From NCBI GenBank assembly GCA_965246945.1, contig CBDFFW010000001.1, forward strand, positions 1,240,001-1,304,000: a stretch of 64,000 bases of DNA, written 5' to 3'. Within the stretch, counting starts at the first letter, position 1. Every line of letters starts with the position of its first letter. The stretch is from CBDFFW01 sp965246945. Its GTDB lineage: Bacteria > Pseudomonadota > Alphaproteobacteria > UBA11073. Below the pieces are notes generated by a model. That model made no database searches. It worked only from the letters and a program-made list of their open reading frames with translations, and had not been told where the DNA came from. The position numbers and the translations under genes were made by a program. This document shows, one piece after another, positions 26,629 to 35,584 of this stretch.

Positions 26629-26662
26629 GCTTATATATAAGCATTTTGATTACGATAATAAA

Positions 26663-26738
26663 CCTCATCCTGAGCTTGTCGAAGGATACTTAAATAGGAT
26701 ATTCAGTTGAACCATCCTTCGACAAGCTCAGGATGAGG
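26663..26738. repeat. Palindromic repeat family A, copy 2
   Basis: A 76-base element with almost perfect terminal inversion: CCTCATCCTGAGCTTGTCGA at the left and its exact complement at the right. It overlaps the last codons and stop of the Lhr-like helicase gene (stop at 26728-26730) and separates it from pdeM. Confidence 0.93.
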
Positions 26739-29178
26739 CCGGTAATGATGATGCTGTTTGCAGCAAGTGTTCAGCTTCTGCCTCGCGCAATTGTTCCATC
26801 ATATGTTGCGATAACAAGGCCGCTTCCGCCTGCCCGCCTTTGATTTTTTCGATGCCGATTTCTAAAATTAATGGCACCGAAAGTGGCGATAGCTTTTTTA
26901 ACACACGGTGTAGCACCGGCAAGGGTGCCAGCTGTTCGGTGAGGCGGTCGGTATTGGCGATGCGCGTCATCACTTCCTCGGCTGTCGCTTGCATCAAAAT
27001 ATGGTCGGGATCGTATTTGCGCAGGACATCGTAAATCAGATCAGTCGAAATCGTCACCTGCCGGCCGGTTTTTTTGAGGCCTGGCGCGTTGCGCTCGACC
27101 AATCCACTAATGATGGCGACATCGCGAAACGCGCGTTTGGCCATCGAACTGCTTTCAATCCAGGCTTCACTGTTATCGCTGGTCAGCGCTTGGTGCATCA
27201 GCACGGCAGCGTCAGCCACCGGCTTTAAACCCCAAATCGCCAACGCATAATCGCTGGCCACGAAACCGAGCGGCATCAGGCCATTGGTCTCCATTGCCAA
27301 AGTCAGCAACAACCCAAGTGTTTGATTGGCATTGCGACCGACAAAAGTATAAGCACATAAATATTCCAGTTTTTCATGCGGAAATGTTTCAATCAATAAT
27401 TCACCGCGTTTGGGTAATTGCGAACGCAATTCTTGGAGCGCCAGCCATTCTTGCGTCAGCTTAGGCAACCGCACCCATTCCGTTTTATGTTCCAGCAATT
27501 CCAGCACACGGCTGGCTAGTGTTAAGGATAATGGCAAGCGCCCACCTTTAAAGGATGGAATTTTTGGCCGTTCGCCACTGGCTTTCTCTACCTCTACCGT
27601 GTTATCGCGGATACCTAAATAGCGCACCAACTGTCCCGCAAACAAAAATGTATCGCCTGGATTTAAGGCTTGTACGAAATACTCCTCGATTTTACCTAAC
27701 GGCTGCAAGCGGGCGGAACGCGAACGGCGAATACCGATTTTCAGCGTTTCATATTCCACAATCGTGCCGGAATTCATGCGGTGCCGCCCCGCCGCGATGG
27801 GCGAGGCCAGCCAAATGCCATCGGGTTGCTGCACCACCCGCCGGAACCGGTCATAGGCCCGCAGTGAATAACCGCCATTGACTAAAAATTCCAATATGCG
27901 ATCGAAGGTTGCGCGGGTGATATGCCGGTAGGGCTGCGCGGTAATCACCTCAGTATATAAACTATCGGCCTCAAATCCCGTGCAAGCGCAATTCATTATA
28001 TATTGCGCCAACACATCGAGTCCGCCAGGCGGAATGGGCTCGCCATCCATTGCGCCTTCTTTAATCGCTTCCATCACGGCGATGCATTCCAAGGTTTCAA
28101 AGCGGTTGGTGGGCACCAGCAAAGCGCGGCTTGGGACGTTATATTGGTGGTTCGAGCGGCCAATACGTTGCAACAACCGCGAAATCGCTTTCGGTGCACC
28201 GACCTGAATCACTAAATCCACCGACCCCCAATCGAGACCAAGATCGAGCGAAGCAGTGGCGACAATCGCGCGCAGATCCCCTGCCGCCATCGCCCCTTCC
28301 ACTTTTTGCCGGTGGTCTTTTTCTAAAGACCCGTGATGCAACGCGATTTCCAGCGTATCCTCATTAACATCCCATAATTTCTGGAACATCCATTCGGCCT
28401 GCGCGCGCGTGTTGACGAAGACAATACAAGTCTGCGCCGTTTTAATCGCCGCATAAATATCCGGCACGGCATAGCTGGCCAGATACCCGCTCCATGGAAT
28501 AATGCGCGCGGTTGCCAGCATCGTGATATCCGGCTTGGCCGTTTGCGGCGCGTGGATAATTTCAGCCTGGCCGAGCCAATCGGCCAGCCGTTCAGGCTCG
28601 GCCACTGTGGCCGATAGACCAGCAATCGTTAGCTGTGAGTTCAGTGCTTTTAAACGTGTTAAGCACAGCACAGTTAAATGCCCGCGCTTGCCGGGCGCCA
28701 GCGCATGCACTTCATCAATAATCACACGTTGCAATGTGCTAAGCAGTTTTAGATTGTTGATGTTGGACAACATTAGTTCAAGCGATTCTGGCGTGGTCAG
28801 CAAAATGTCGGGTGGTTTTTTCATTTGCCGTTGGCGTTTGCTGGCGGTGGTATCACCCGTGCGCGTTTCCACACGGATCGGCAAATTAAGTTCGGTAATC
28901 GGTGTTAGCAAATTGCGCTCAATATCCGCCGCCAGCGCTTTCAATGGTGATATATATAAAGTATGAAGCCCTTGATTTTTTCCATCTGCCAGCGTCACCA
29001 AACTGGGCAAAAAACCGGCCAATGTTTTTCCGCCACCGGTCGGCGCAATCAACAACGCCGATTTACCTGCCTGCGCTGCCTGCAGCATCGCTAGTTGATG
29101 GCTATGCACCTGCCAGCCGCGTGCGGTGAACCAATCGGTAAATAATTTTGGTAAGGTTGCTTTATTACTCACTGTCAT
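26728..29178 (-). CDS. Ligase-associated DEXH helicase, Lhr-like
   Basis: An 816-residue superfamily 2 helicase. Motif I is APTGGGKTLAG near residue 44, motif II IIDEVHALAPGKRG, motif III LSATV, and motif VI RLLQRIGRSNHQYN. The C-terminal half contains the Lhr-type winged-helix and barrel region. The length fits the ligase-associated DEXH helicases of bacteria. The first ATG (29178) lies inside a palindromic repeat; a GTG two codons later (29172) has GAGG at proper spacing and may be the real start. The stop lies inside another repeat. Partners in this locus are pdeM, the exonuclease and the ligase. Confidence 0.92.
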   Translation of the reverse strand: MTVSNKATLPKLFTDWFTARGWQVHSHQLAMLQAAQAGKSALLIAPTGGGKTLAGFLPSLVTLADGKNQGLHTLYISPLKALAADIERNLLTPITELNLPIRVETRTGDTTASKRQRQMKKPPDILLTTPESLELMLSNINNLKLLSTLQRVIIDEVHALAPGKRGHLTVLCLTRLKALNSQLTIAGLSATVAEPERLADWLGQAEIIHAPQTAKPDITMLATARIIPWSGYLASYAVPDIYAAIKTAQTCIVFVNTRAQAEWMFQKLWDVNEDTLEIALHHGSLEKDHRQKVEGAMAAGDLRAIVATASLDLGLDWGSVDLVIQVGAPKAISRLLQRIGRSNHQYNVPSRALLVPTNRFETLECIAVMEAIKEGAMDGEPIPPGGLDVLAQYIMNCACTGFEADSLYTEVITAQPYRHITRATFDRILEFLVNGGYSLRAYDRFRRVVQQPDGIWLASPIAAGRHRMNSGTIVEYETLKIGIRRSRSARLQPLGKIEEYFVQALNPGDTFLFAGQLVRYLGIRDNTVEVEKASGERPKIPSFKGGRLPLSLTLASRVLELLEHKTEWVRLPKLTQEWLALQELRSQLPKRGELLIETFPHEKLEYLCAYTFVGRNANQTLGLLLTLAMETNGLMPLGFVASDYALAIWGLKPVADAAVLMHQALTSDNSEAWIESSSMAKRAFRDVAIISGLVERNAPGLKKTGRQVTISTDLIYDVLRKYDPDHILMQATAEEVMTRIANTDRLTEQLAPLPVLHRVLKKLSPLSVPLILEIGIEKIKGGQAEAALLSQHMMEQLREAEAEHLLQTASSLPASS

Positions 29179-29241
29179 CCTCGCGCAATGGCGTAGGGAT
29201 CATGGATCCCCGACTGCGGCTTCGTCTTGCCGAGGATGACA
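29173..29241. repeat. Palindromic repeat family B, copy 1
   Basis: About 69 bases bounded by TGTCATCCTCG and its complement CGAGGATGACA. The inner part has GGGATCATGGATCCCC, itself a hairpin. It covers the predicted start codon region of the helicase gene. The family B core GTCATCC is shared with the copy at 39271. Confidence 0.85.
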
Positions 29242-29274
29242 AGCAAAAACCAATTATGATAAACAGATTAATAA

Positions 29275-29793
29275 ATGATGCGAATAAAAACACTATTTAT
29301 AATTGCTTTGCTATTAACAGTGATTGGCTTGGGCCTGCTACTACGGCCAACATCACCTTTACTTGGCAAGATTGACCATATCATTATAGAAAAGTCCGAA
29401 CGGCGGATGGATGTTTTTGCTGCCGATAATCATTTGCTAAAAACCTATGCGATTGCTTTAGGCCACACGCCTAAAGGTGTCAAAAGTCGGGAAGGTGATG
29501 GCAAGACACCGGAAGGACATTATTTTATCACCGGCAAAAATGCCAATAGCCATTATTATAAGAGCCTGCGCATTTCGTATCCTAATATCAAAGACCAAAT
29601 GGCTGCCTCGGCCATGCATGTTTCCCCTGGTGGCTATATTATGATCCACGGCATTGGCAAACGGCTTGGCTGGCTTGGGCCGTTCCACCATTTAATCGAT
29701 TGGACCAATGGCTGTATTGCAATCACTAACGATGAAATTGCAGAAATTTATATGGCTACATCAGTAGGTACACCCATTATTATCAAGCCGTAA
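29275..29793 (+). CDS. L,D-transpeptidase (YkuD domain)
   Basis: A 172-residue protein with an N-terminal membrane anchor or uncleaved signal (residues 4-22) and a YkuD catalytic domain. The catalytic signature HG (in YIMIHGIG) and the Cys of TNGCIAI near residue 148 are visible. L,D-transpeptidases make 3-3 peptidoglycan crosslinks or attach proteins to peptidoglycan in the periplasm; the short form here resembles ErfK/YafK-type enzymes. It lies between two ligase-associated repair genes but has no evident connection with them. Its end overlaps the convergent VOC gene by 11 bases. Confidence 0.88.
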   Translation: MMRIKTLFIIALLLTVIGLGLLLRPTSPLLGKIDHIIIEKSERRMDVFAADNHLLKTYAIALGHTPKGVKSREGDGKTPEGHYFITGKNANSHYYKSLRISYPNIKDQMAASAMHVSPGGYIMIHGIGKRLGWLGPFHHLIDWTNGCIAITNDEIAEIYMATSVGTPIIIKP

Positions 29794-30172
29794 CGTCGCT
29801 GCAAATCTCGACCAAAAAGCCGTTGAGATCGCGGACATAGCTGACGGTTTGGCCCCATGGTTTTTGCACAGGTTCAACATATGCGGTCGCGCCGGCTGCA
29901 ACCACGGCAGCATAAGTTTTAGCGACATCGTCTACCGTAAAGGCGATTTCCGCGCCAGCCGGTGGTTTATCCAAACGGTTGTGCGCAAAAGCGTGACAGG
30001 TTTCGCCCACGAAATCTTCTTGCGCAAAAGCCAGCGCGATAACGCCAGTTTCCAGCTCGGCATACACGCCGCTCTCATGCACAAACTGGCGTGAAAGGCC
30101 AAATACGCGCTCATAAAATTCCACCGTTGCCATGACATCCGGCACGTAAAGCGTTATATTACCAAATCGCAT
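29783..30172 (-). CDS. VOC/glyoxalase superfamily protein
   Basis: A 129-residue protein starting at ATG 30172 behind AGAGGG. It has paired beta-alpha-beta-beta-beta modules of the vicinal-oxygen-chelate fold, with typical phrases YVPDVMATVEFYERVFGL at the start and VQKPWGQTVSYVRDLNGF plus LVEICS at the end. Metal ligands are not fully visible by eye. Members include glyoxalase I, bleomycin resistance proteins and ring-cleavage dioxygenases; here a small enzyme of the glyoxalase/antibiotic-binding type is most likely, with unknown substrate. It diverges from the exonuclease gene. Confidence 0.87.
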   Translation of the reverse strand: MRFGNITLYVPDVMATVEFYERVFGLSRQFVHESGVYAELETGVIALAFAQEDFVGETCHAFAHNRLDKPPAGAEIAFTVDDVAKTYAAVVAAGATAYVEPVQKPWGQTVSYVRDLNGFLVEICSDVTA

Positions 30173-30215
30173 TTTTATTCCCTCTGAACGCAAGTTATAA
30201 CAATAGGATAAGCAA

Positions 30216-31226
30216 ATGCAAGTAGCGCCGGAAAGTTGGCTGCGGGTGACCGAAAAGGGGCTGGAATGCCTGGCGGGCGGATTTTATATCGATCCCATTC
30301 GCCCAGTGGACCACGCGCTGATCACACACGGCCATGCCGATCATGCGCGGCCGGGGCACCAACATGTGCTGGGTACGCTGGAAACGCTGGCGATTATGCG
30401 CGCGCGTTACCGCGATGCGGCGGGTGTGCATCAGCAGGAAATTGCTTATGGCGAAACCATTAATATTAATGGTGTGACGGTGACATATATTCCGGCCGGT
30501 CATGTGCTAGGTTCAGCGCAAATTGTGCTGGAATATGCGGGTACGCGGATTATTGCCAGCGGTGATTATAAACGGCGGCGCGACCCAACATGCGAGCTGT
30601 TCACGCCCCTGCCCTGCGATATTTTTATTACCGAGGCGACCTTCGGCCTGCCGGTGTTTCGCCACCCACCCGCCGAAACACAGATCGCCAAAGTGATGAC
30701 GGCTTTGCAGCGGGAGCCGGAACGATCCGTGCTTATTGGTGCGTATTCTTTAGGCAAATGCCAACGCGTGATTATGCTGCTGCGCGAAAGCGGGTATGAT
30801 GCGCCGGTTTATCTGCATGGCGCGATGAAATCCTTGTGCGATTTATACCAAGAACTTGGCGTCAATCTCGGTACGCTATTGCCTGTTTCCGAAGCCAGCA
30901 AAGATGATTTGAAAGGCAAAGTGGTGATGGCGCCGCCTTCCGCCCTGCACGACCGCTGGTCCCGCCGCCTGGCCGATCCCATTCCATCGGCTGCCAGCGG
31001 CTGGATGACCGTGCGGGCGCGCGCGCGGCAAAAACTGGTTGAACTGCCGTTGATCATCTCCGACCACGCAGATTGGGATGAATTGGTGCAAACGATCGAT
31101 GATGTGCAAGCATCTGAAATTTGGGTCACCCACGGCCGCGAAGACGCGCTGGTCTATCACTGCCAACAAAAAGGGCTGAAAGCCCGCCCGTTAGACCTGC
31201 ATGGGTATGAGGATGATGAGGATTAA
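30216..31226 (+). CDS. Ligase-associated DNA exonuclease (MBL fold)
   Basis: A 336-residue metallo-beta-lactamase-fold nuclease of the beta-CASP-like group. The metal motif HGHADHARPG lies near residue 37, SGDYKRRRDP near 116 gives the second metal Asp, and a closing SDHADWDEL segment holds a further His. It matches the ligase-associated exonuclease subfamily that always travels with an ATP-dependent ligase, Lhr-like helicase and PdeM. All three are nearby: helicase on the left, ligase about 1.3 kb to the right. It likely trims DNA ends before sealing, by family inference. Confidence 0.92.
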   Translation: MQVAPESWLRVTEKGLECLAGGFYIDPIRPVDHALITHGHADHARPGHQHVLGTLETLAIMRARYRDAAGVHQQEIAYGETININGVTVTYIPAGHVLGSAQIVLEYAGTRIIASGDYKRRRDPTCELFTPLPCDIFITEATFGLPVFRHPPAETQIAKVMTALQREPERSVLIGAYSLGKCQRVIMLLRESGYDAPVYLHGAMKSLCDLYQELGVNLGTLLPVSEASKDDLKGKVVMAPPSALHDRWSRRLADPIPSAASGWMTVRARARQKLVELPLIISDHADWDELVQTIDDVQASEIWVTHGREDALVYHCQQKGLKARPLDLHGYEDDED

Positions 31227-31235
31227 AAATTTTAA

Positions 31236-32466
31236 TTAAGAGAAATTAAAATGTGAAAGATTTAATGTTCCAAATATTGAAAGCTTCTGTTGTGATTCAC
31301 TTTCGGCTTTCAATTTTGGTAAAGCGGTAACAGCCCAATGTTGCAAATTTTCTAATTGATCTGCGCTCAAACCTTCTTGTGCCTCATGGATCATTTGCTC
31401 AATTTCACTAAAAGGAATAGTTAGTTTATTAGAAGATGCAATTACGCCACGGCCACCGTTTAACATCATTTTTCGGGTTTCTTTTGCATCTTGATGAACA
31501 TTGCGGATTTCAGAATATCCGTAATGTGTAATTATATACTGCTTTTCATCTTCATTATATCCAGTATTTTTTCGTATTGATGAAAATTTACCTTCTTCAT
31601 CAAAAATGGCTTTGCCTTTTTTTCTTTCGTAATCTGCTTGCAAGCAACCTTCTTTTATTTTTCGGATTTTAATTGGGTCAATATCTGCTTCTTCCAACAC
31701 TTTTACTATTTTATCTAAATCATCTGGCGATATGCAAAAGCCATATTCACCGTCAATTTTGCGAAATTTTTGTTTTGTTTCATCTAACATAAATCTAACA
31801 TCATCAATATGCACATTGGTTTGTGTTTCATTAAACCAAACTTTATTTTCTGCATTTAATAATGTGGAAGCATGGGGCACTTTGATAACAGGCAAGCCCA
31901 ATCTATTTGCCTGTTTAGCCATTTCAGCAGCTATCAAATCATCAACTGGTTTTCCTCTTTTATTAAAACTATAAAAAAAATCCTATAAGCAATATTTCTG
32001 CATCGTCTAATTTGGCCAAAGCGACCGCTTCATTAAGCATTTCAGGATTTGATTGTGCCAATAATTCATCCCCATTTAATAAAGTTGTATTCGCTGCTTG
32101 CTTTTTTAAAATTTCTATATTGCCGTTAATCGCTCCCATGTCGCTATCATGTGTAATTAACAAATTTTTTGTAGGTACTAAGACAATCATACCACCTGCA
32201 CCCCATGTGCCCAAGTGATTTTGATCGATCAAAGACATACTTAAACTAACGCGTCCAGCAACACGTTCAGGTTCCCTATATAAATTAATGGATTGATCGC
32301 CTTGGGACAGATTGCTTGGCGAAATTTCACCTGATTGGGCTAATTTTAAAGATAAATCAACACCTCTTACATTAGATGCGGCATTAAATGCATGTACCAA
32401 ATAACGATAGTTATCTGGGTTATGTTTACGCGGATCGGTAGTATCTCCCCAAAATTCTTCAGCCAT
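31236..32466 (-). pseudogene. Unknown AT-rich gene interrupted by a frameshift at a poly-T run
   Basis: Two adjacent frames on the reverse strand (32466-31969, 165 residues; then onward to 31236) read as one protein if a single T is dropped from the T8 run at 31973-31980 (A8 on the plus strand). The joined frame has no stop and gives 409 residues, continuing IGFFYSFNKRGKPVDD across the junction. The total length is 3n+1, as expected for one extra base. The product is soluble, with an ordered N-terminal domain and a charged helical C-terminal part; I recognise no family. It is AT-richer than its neighbours. It is either a recent pseudogene, a phase-variable gene, a slippage gene or an assembly error. 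Confidence 0.75.
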
Positions 32467-32528
32467 ATTTCACTCGGAATTTTAACATCTTATATAAATA
32501 TTATACCATTTTCGTTAAGAAAGACTGA

Positions 32529-34127
32529 ATGCAAGAATTTGCCACCTTGTTGGATACGCTTTCTTATACGGGTTCGACGCTATCGAAACGGAAGTTGATG
32601 GCGGATTATTTTCGTTCGCGGCCGGATCCAGAGCGCGGTTATGCGCTGGCGGCGTTTACGGGGGAATTATCGTTTCCAATTGCCAAGCCCAATTTGATTC
32701 GTGAGCTGGCGGCTTCGCGCGTGGATGCGACGCTGCTCAACATGTCCCGCGATTATGTGGGGGATATGGCGGAAACGGTGTCGCTGATTTGGCCGGAACG
32801 TACCGGTGAAGCGCATACGCCGACATTGGAAGAAGTGGTGGATACGCTATCGGGTGGTAATCGCGCTAAGCTGCGCGATGCGCTCGAACACTGGCTCGAC
32901 GGTTTAAATGCCAATAGCCGCTGGGCGCTATTGAAACTGATTACCGGCAATATTCGCATTGGGGTTTCGGCACGGTTGGCGAAAACGGCGTTGGCCGATG
33001 CGTATGGTAAACCGGTGGATGAGATTGAGCAAATCTGGCATGGCATTAAACCGCCATACATCAATATTTTCGACTGGCTGGAAGGCCGCACCGATAAGCC
33101 CGAGCGCCTGCGTATCGCCTATTTCCTGCCGATGATGCTGTCCCACCCGATGGAGGATAAGGAATTTGAAGCGATCGATTTAAATGACTTTCAGATTGAA
33201 TTGAAATGGGATGGTATTCGCGTGCAGTTGGTGCGCAGCTTTGACACGGTCGCGCTTTATTCCCGCACAGGCGATGATATCAGCCACACTTTCCCCGATA
33301 TTGTGGGCGCGGCACTGGCGGTGCCCGAAGACGAATTTGTATTGGATGGCGAATTGCTGACCACGGCGATTAGCAACGAGGTAAAAGACATTGCGCCATT
33401 TAACGATTTACAGCAGCGCTTGAACCGTAAAACGGTCACGCCAAAAATGCTGGAGCAGTTTCCGGCCCATATTCGGCTGTATGATATGCTGGTGAATAAT
33501 GCCGAAGACATACGCGCGTTGCCGCTGACAGAACGGCGACAAAAACTGGATGAATGGTTTGCTAGACATGCGCCCGAACGCATGGATTTATCGCCAGTGT
33601 TGCAAGACACTTCTCGTGCGGCATTATTCGATATTTGGCATAATGCGCGGCACGAACCGCAATCCGGCATTGAAGGGTTGATGCTGAAGAAAAAGAACAG
33701 TCCCTATTTGGCGGGCCGGCCGCGCGGTTACTGGTTCAAGCGCAAGCGAGATACCATGAAACTGGATTGCGTGTTGATGTATGCGCAGCGCGGCAGCGGC
33801 AAGCGCTCATCTTTCTATTCTGATTATACGTTTGGCGTGTGGGAGGCCGATCAGCTGGTGCCGGTCGGCAAAGCCTATTCCGGCTTTACTGATGCGGAAC
33901 TCAACAAGCTCGATAAATGGATCCGCGCCAACACCACCAACCGCTTCGGTCCGGTGCGAGAAGTGACACCATCATTGGTTTTCGAAATTGAATTTGACTC
34001 CATCACCAAATCCAACCGCCATAAATCCGGCTTGGCCATGCGTTTTCCCCGCGTCCACCGCATCCGCTGGGATAAGCCAGCTGCTGAAGCTGACACATTG
34101 GAAAATGCTCAAAGAATTGCTATTTAA
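32529..34127 (+). CDS. ATP-dependent DNA ligase, repair cluster type
   Basis: A 532-residue ATP-dependent ligase. The catalytic motif KWDGIR has the adenylated lysine at residue 226; an N-terminal DNA-binding domain (about 1-200) precedes it and an OB-fold domain follows, with GLMLKKKNSPY and the KLD motif near WFKRKRDTMKLD. The architecture matches the bacterial ligase that partners with PdeM, Lhr-like helicase and the MBL exonuclease, rather than the essential NAD-dependent LigA. It is probably a repair ligase that seals ends processed by its partners. A family A repeat starts at the base after its stop codon. Confidence 0.93.
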   Translation: MQEFATLLDTLSYTGSTLSKRKLMADYFRSRPDPERGYALAAFTGELSFPIAKPNLIRELAASRVDATLLNMSRDYVGDMAETVSLIWPERTGEAHTPTLEEVVDTLSGGNRAKLRDALEHWLDGLNANSRWALLKLITGNIRIGVSARLAKTALADAYGKPVDEIEQIWHGIKPPYINIFDWLEGRTDKPERLRIAYFLPMMLSHPMEDKEFEAIDLNDFQIELKWDGIRVQLVRSFDTVALYSRTGDDISHTFPDIVGAALAVPEDEFVLDGELLTTAISNEVKDIAPFNDLQQRLNRKTVTPKMLEQFPAHIRLYDMLVNNAEDIRALPLTERRQKLDEWFARHAPERMDLSPVLQDTSRAALFDIWHNARHEPQSGIEGLMLKKKNSPYLAGRPRGYWFKRKRDTMKLDCVLMYAQRGSGKRSSFYSDYTFGVWEADQLVPVGKAYSGFTDAELNKLDKWIRANTTNRFGPVREVTPSLVFEIEFDSITKSNRHKSGLAMRFPRVHRIRWDKPAAEADTLENAQRIAI

Positions 34128-34231
34128 CCTCATCCTGAGTAATCGCGTAGCGATGTATTGAAGGATGTTTAACTGTGATACAGCGCTGGAGCATCCTTCG
34201 ATACGTGCCTACGGCACTACTCAGGATGAGG
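34128..34231. repeat. Palindromic repeat family A, copy 3
   Basis: A 104-base element with terminal CCTCATCCTGAGTA and its complement, starting at the base after the ligase stop codon. The arms enclose a variable centre and small hairpins (CGCGTAGCG, GTGCCTACGGCAC). Possible transcription terminator or attenuator for the ligase gene. Confidence 0.92.
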
Positions 34232-34272
34232 ACTGTTATTATTAGGCCACTTTCAAATATGCATGCTGTAGA

Positions 34273-34905
34273 TTATGCAGAAAGTGGCCCTTGTTTAAGG
34301 AAATTCACGGTTTGGTAAATCGCAATTGGATCGGTTTTGATCGCTTCATGGGCAACCGGCAGTACGATGTGATCTTTTATGCCCAGTAGCTTGGTGCTTT
34401 TAACACTCACCCACTCATCATGCGGCCAGGGCATGGTCATATTCGCTACCGGATCCAGCGTTACACTGCCGGCGATAATGCCAACCTCGTAATCGGCTTC
34501 TTTGCTGAACGGAATGGTGAAGCACTCCTTATTGGCAGCGGATTGTTGCAAGGCAGACCCTAACATTAATGCTTTTACTGGGTTATAGCAGGCCAAAATA
34601 AAAAATTCGCTGCCCTGATGGCCAGGCGCAAGCATAACCACGCGGCCTAAATTTTTTGACATGGCATACCGTTTAAATGCGCAATGCAGTAACACGTCGC
34701 CCAATGAATGGGTCACAAAATTCACGCGCGGTTCATCCGCATATTGTTTAAACAATGGTGCAATATAATTTTCATCAATGTTTCGCAATCAAAGCGCGTG
34801 GATGGGTATTGATATTAACCGTGCGATAGTCGGCTCGCTTCAACACACTATCGATTAGCGACATATGAAACGCGGTTTCCCCAAACCATGTAGAATAATG
34901 ATTAA
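34273..34905 (-). pseudogene. Decayed alpha/beta hydrolase (lipase-like)
   Basis: The longest piece (from about 34788 to 34273) encodes the C-terminal part of an alpha/beta hydrolase with the nucleophile elbow VTHSLGD. Upstream coding sequence exists but is split over other frames: a frame with ILHGLG, then one with ETAFHMSLIDSVLKRADYR, then a stop at an AAACATTGATGAA site before the main piece. At least two frameshifts are therefore present, and the N-terminal signal region is gone. Homologues are extracellular or periplasmic lipase-like proteins. It is likely inactive. Confidence 0.78.
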
Positions 34906-35022
34906 TTATTTGAGATCTGAATTGGCATTAATAGATCTATTCAAGTGCCAAGCCTGTTCTGCGAATTATCAGGCTGAAAGCTTTTACCTGGCTGTATTTA
35001 TCAATTTACGCTAAGCAATAGC

Positions 35023-35538
35023 ATGAATTTAAAGGATCATATCCGTGCCGTGGCAGATTTCCCCAAACCTGGCATTCTGTTTTATGATATTGCCACATTG
35101 CTGGCACATAAAGATGCTTGGCGCGCAACAATTATGCAATTGGCCGATATTTTGCGGCCATATAAAGCCGATTATGTGGCTGGTATTGATGCGCGCGGCT
35201 TTTTGATGGCCGGCGCTTTGGCGGTTGAACTGGATTGCGGCATTATCATGATCCGTAAGGCAGGCAAATTGCCAGGCACAGTTGTACCGCATAGTTATGA
35301 TCTGGAATATGACAGCGATACCCTGGAAATTCAGGAAGGCATTTTACCGCCTGGCTCAAAAGTAGTGGTGCTGGATGATCTGTTGGCCACCGGTGGCACG
35401 TTGCAAGCCGCACTGGTATTATTACGTAATATCGGCATGCAACCGGTAGCTGCGGCTAGTATCATTGAATTGACCTTTTTAGAGGGTCGTTCCCGTCTTG
35501 ATATTCCTTGCCATGCGCTCTTGGCCTATGATCACTAA
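35023..35538 (+). CDS. apt: Adenine phosphoribosyltransferase
   Basis: A 171-residue type I phosphoribosyltransferase that salvages adenine to AMP with PRPP. Typical segments are the FPKPGILFYDIATLL start, IDARGFLMAG, the RKAGKLPG flexible loop, and the PRPP-binding motif VVVLDDLLATGGT near residue 127. Length is standard. It stands alone, upstream of a polysaccharide exporter pair that starts about 46 bases later. Confidence 0.95.
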   Translation: MNLKDHIRAVADFPKPGILFYDIATLLAHKDAWRATIMQLADILRPYKADYVAGIDARGFLMAGALAVELDCGIIMIRKAGKLPGTVVPHSYDLEYDSDTLEIQEGILPPGSKVVVLDDLLATGGTLQAALVLLRNIGMQPVAAASIIELTFLEGRSRLDIPCHALLAYDH

Positions 35539-35584
35539 AAATAACTTGGGCAAATGCGGTCAAATCAATTAGCTTGGCCGGAAG

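Noticed and set aside
29275..30172. L,D-transpeptidase and VOC genes as parts of the ligase repair system
   Set aside because: They converge with each other, have no known role in DNA repair, and neither family normally accompanies the four ligase-associated genes.
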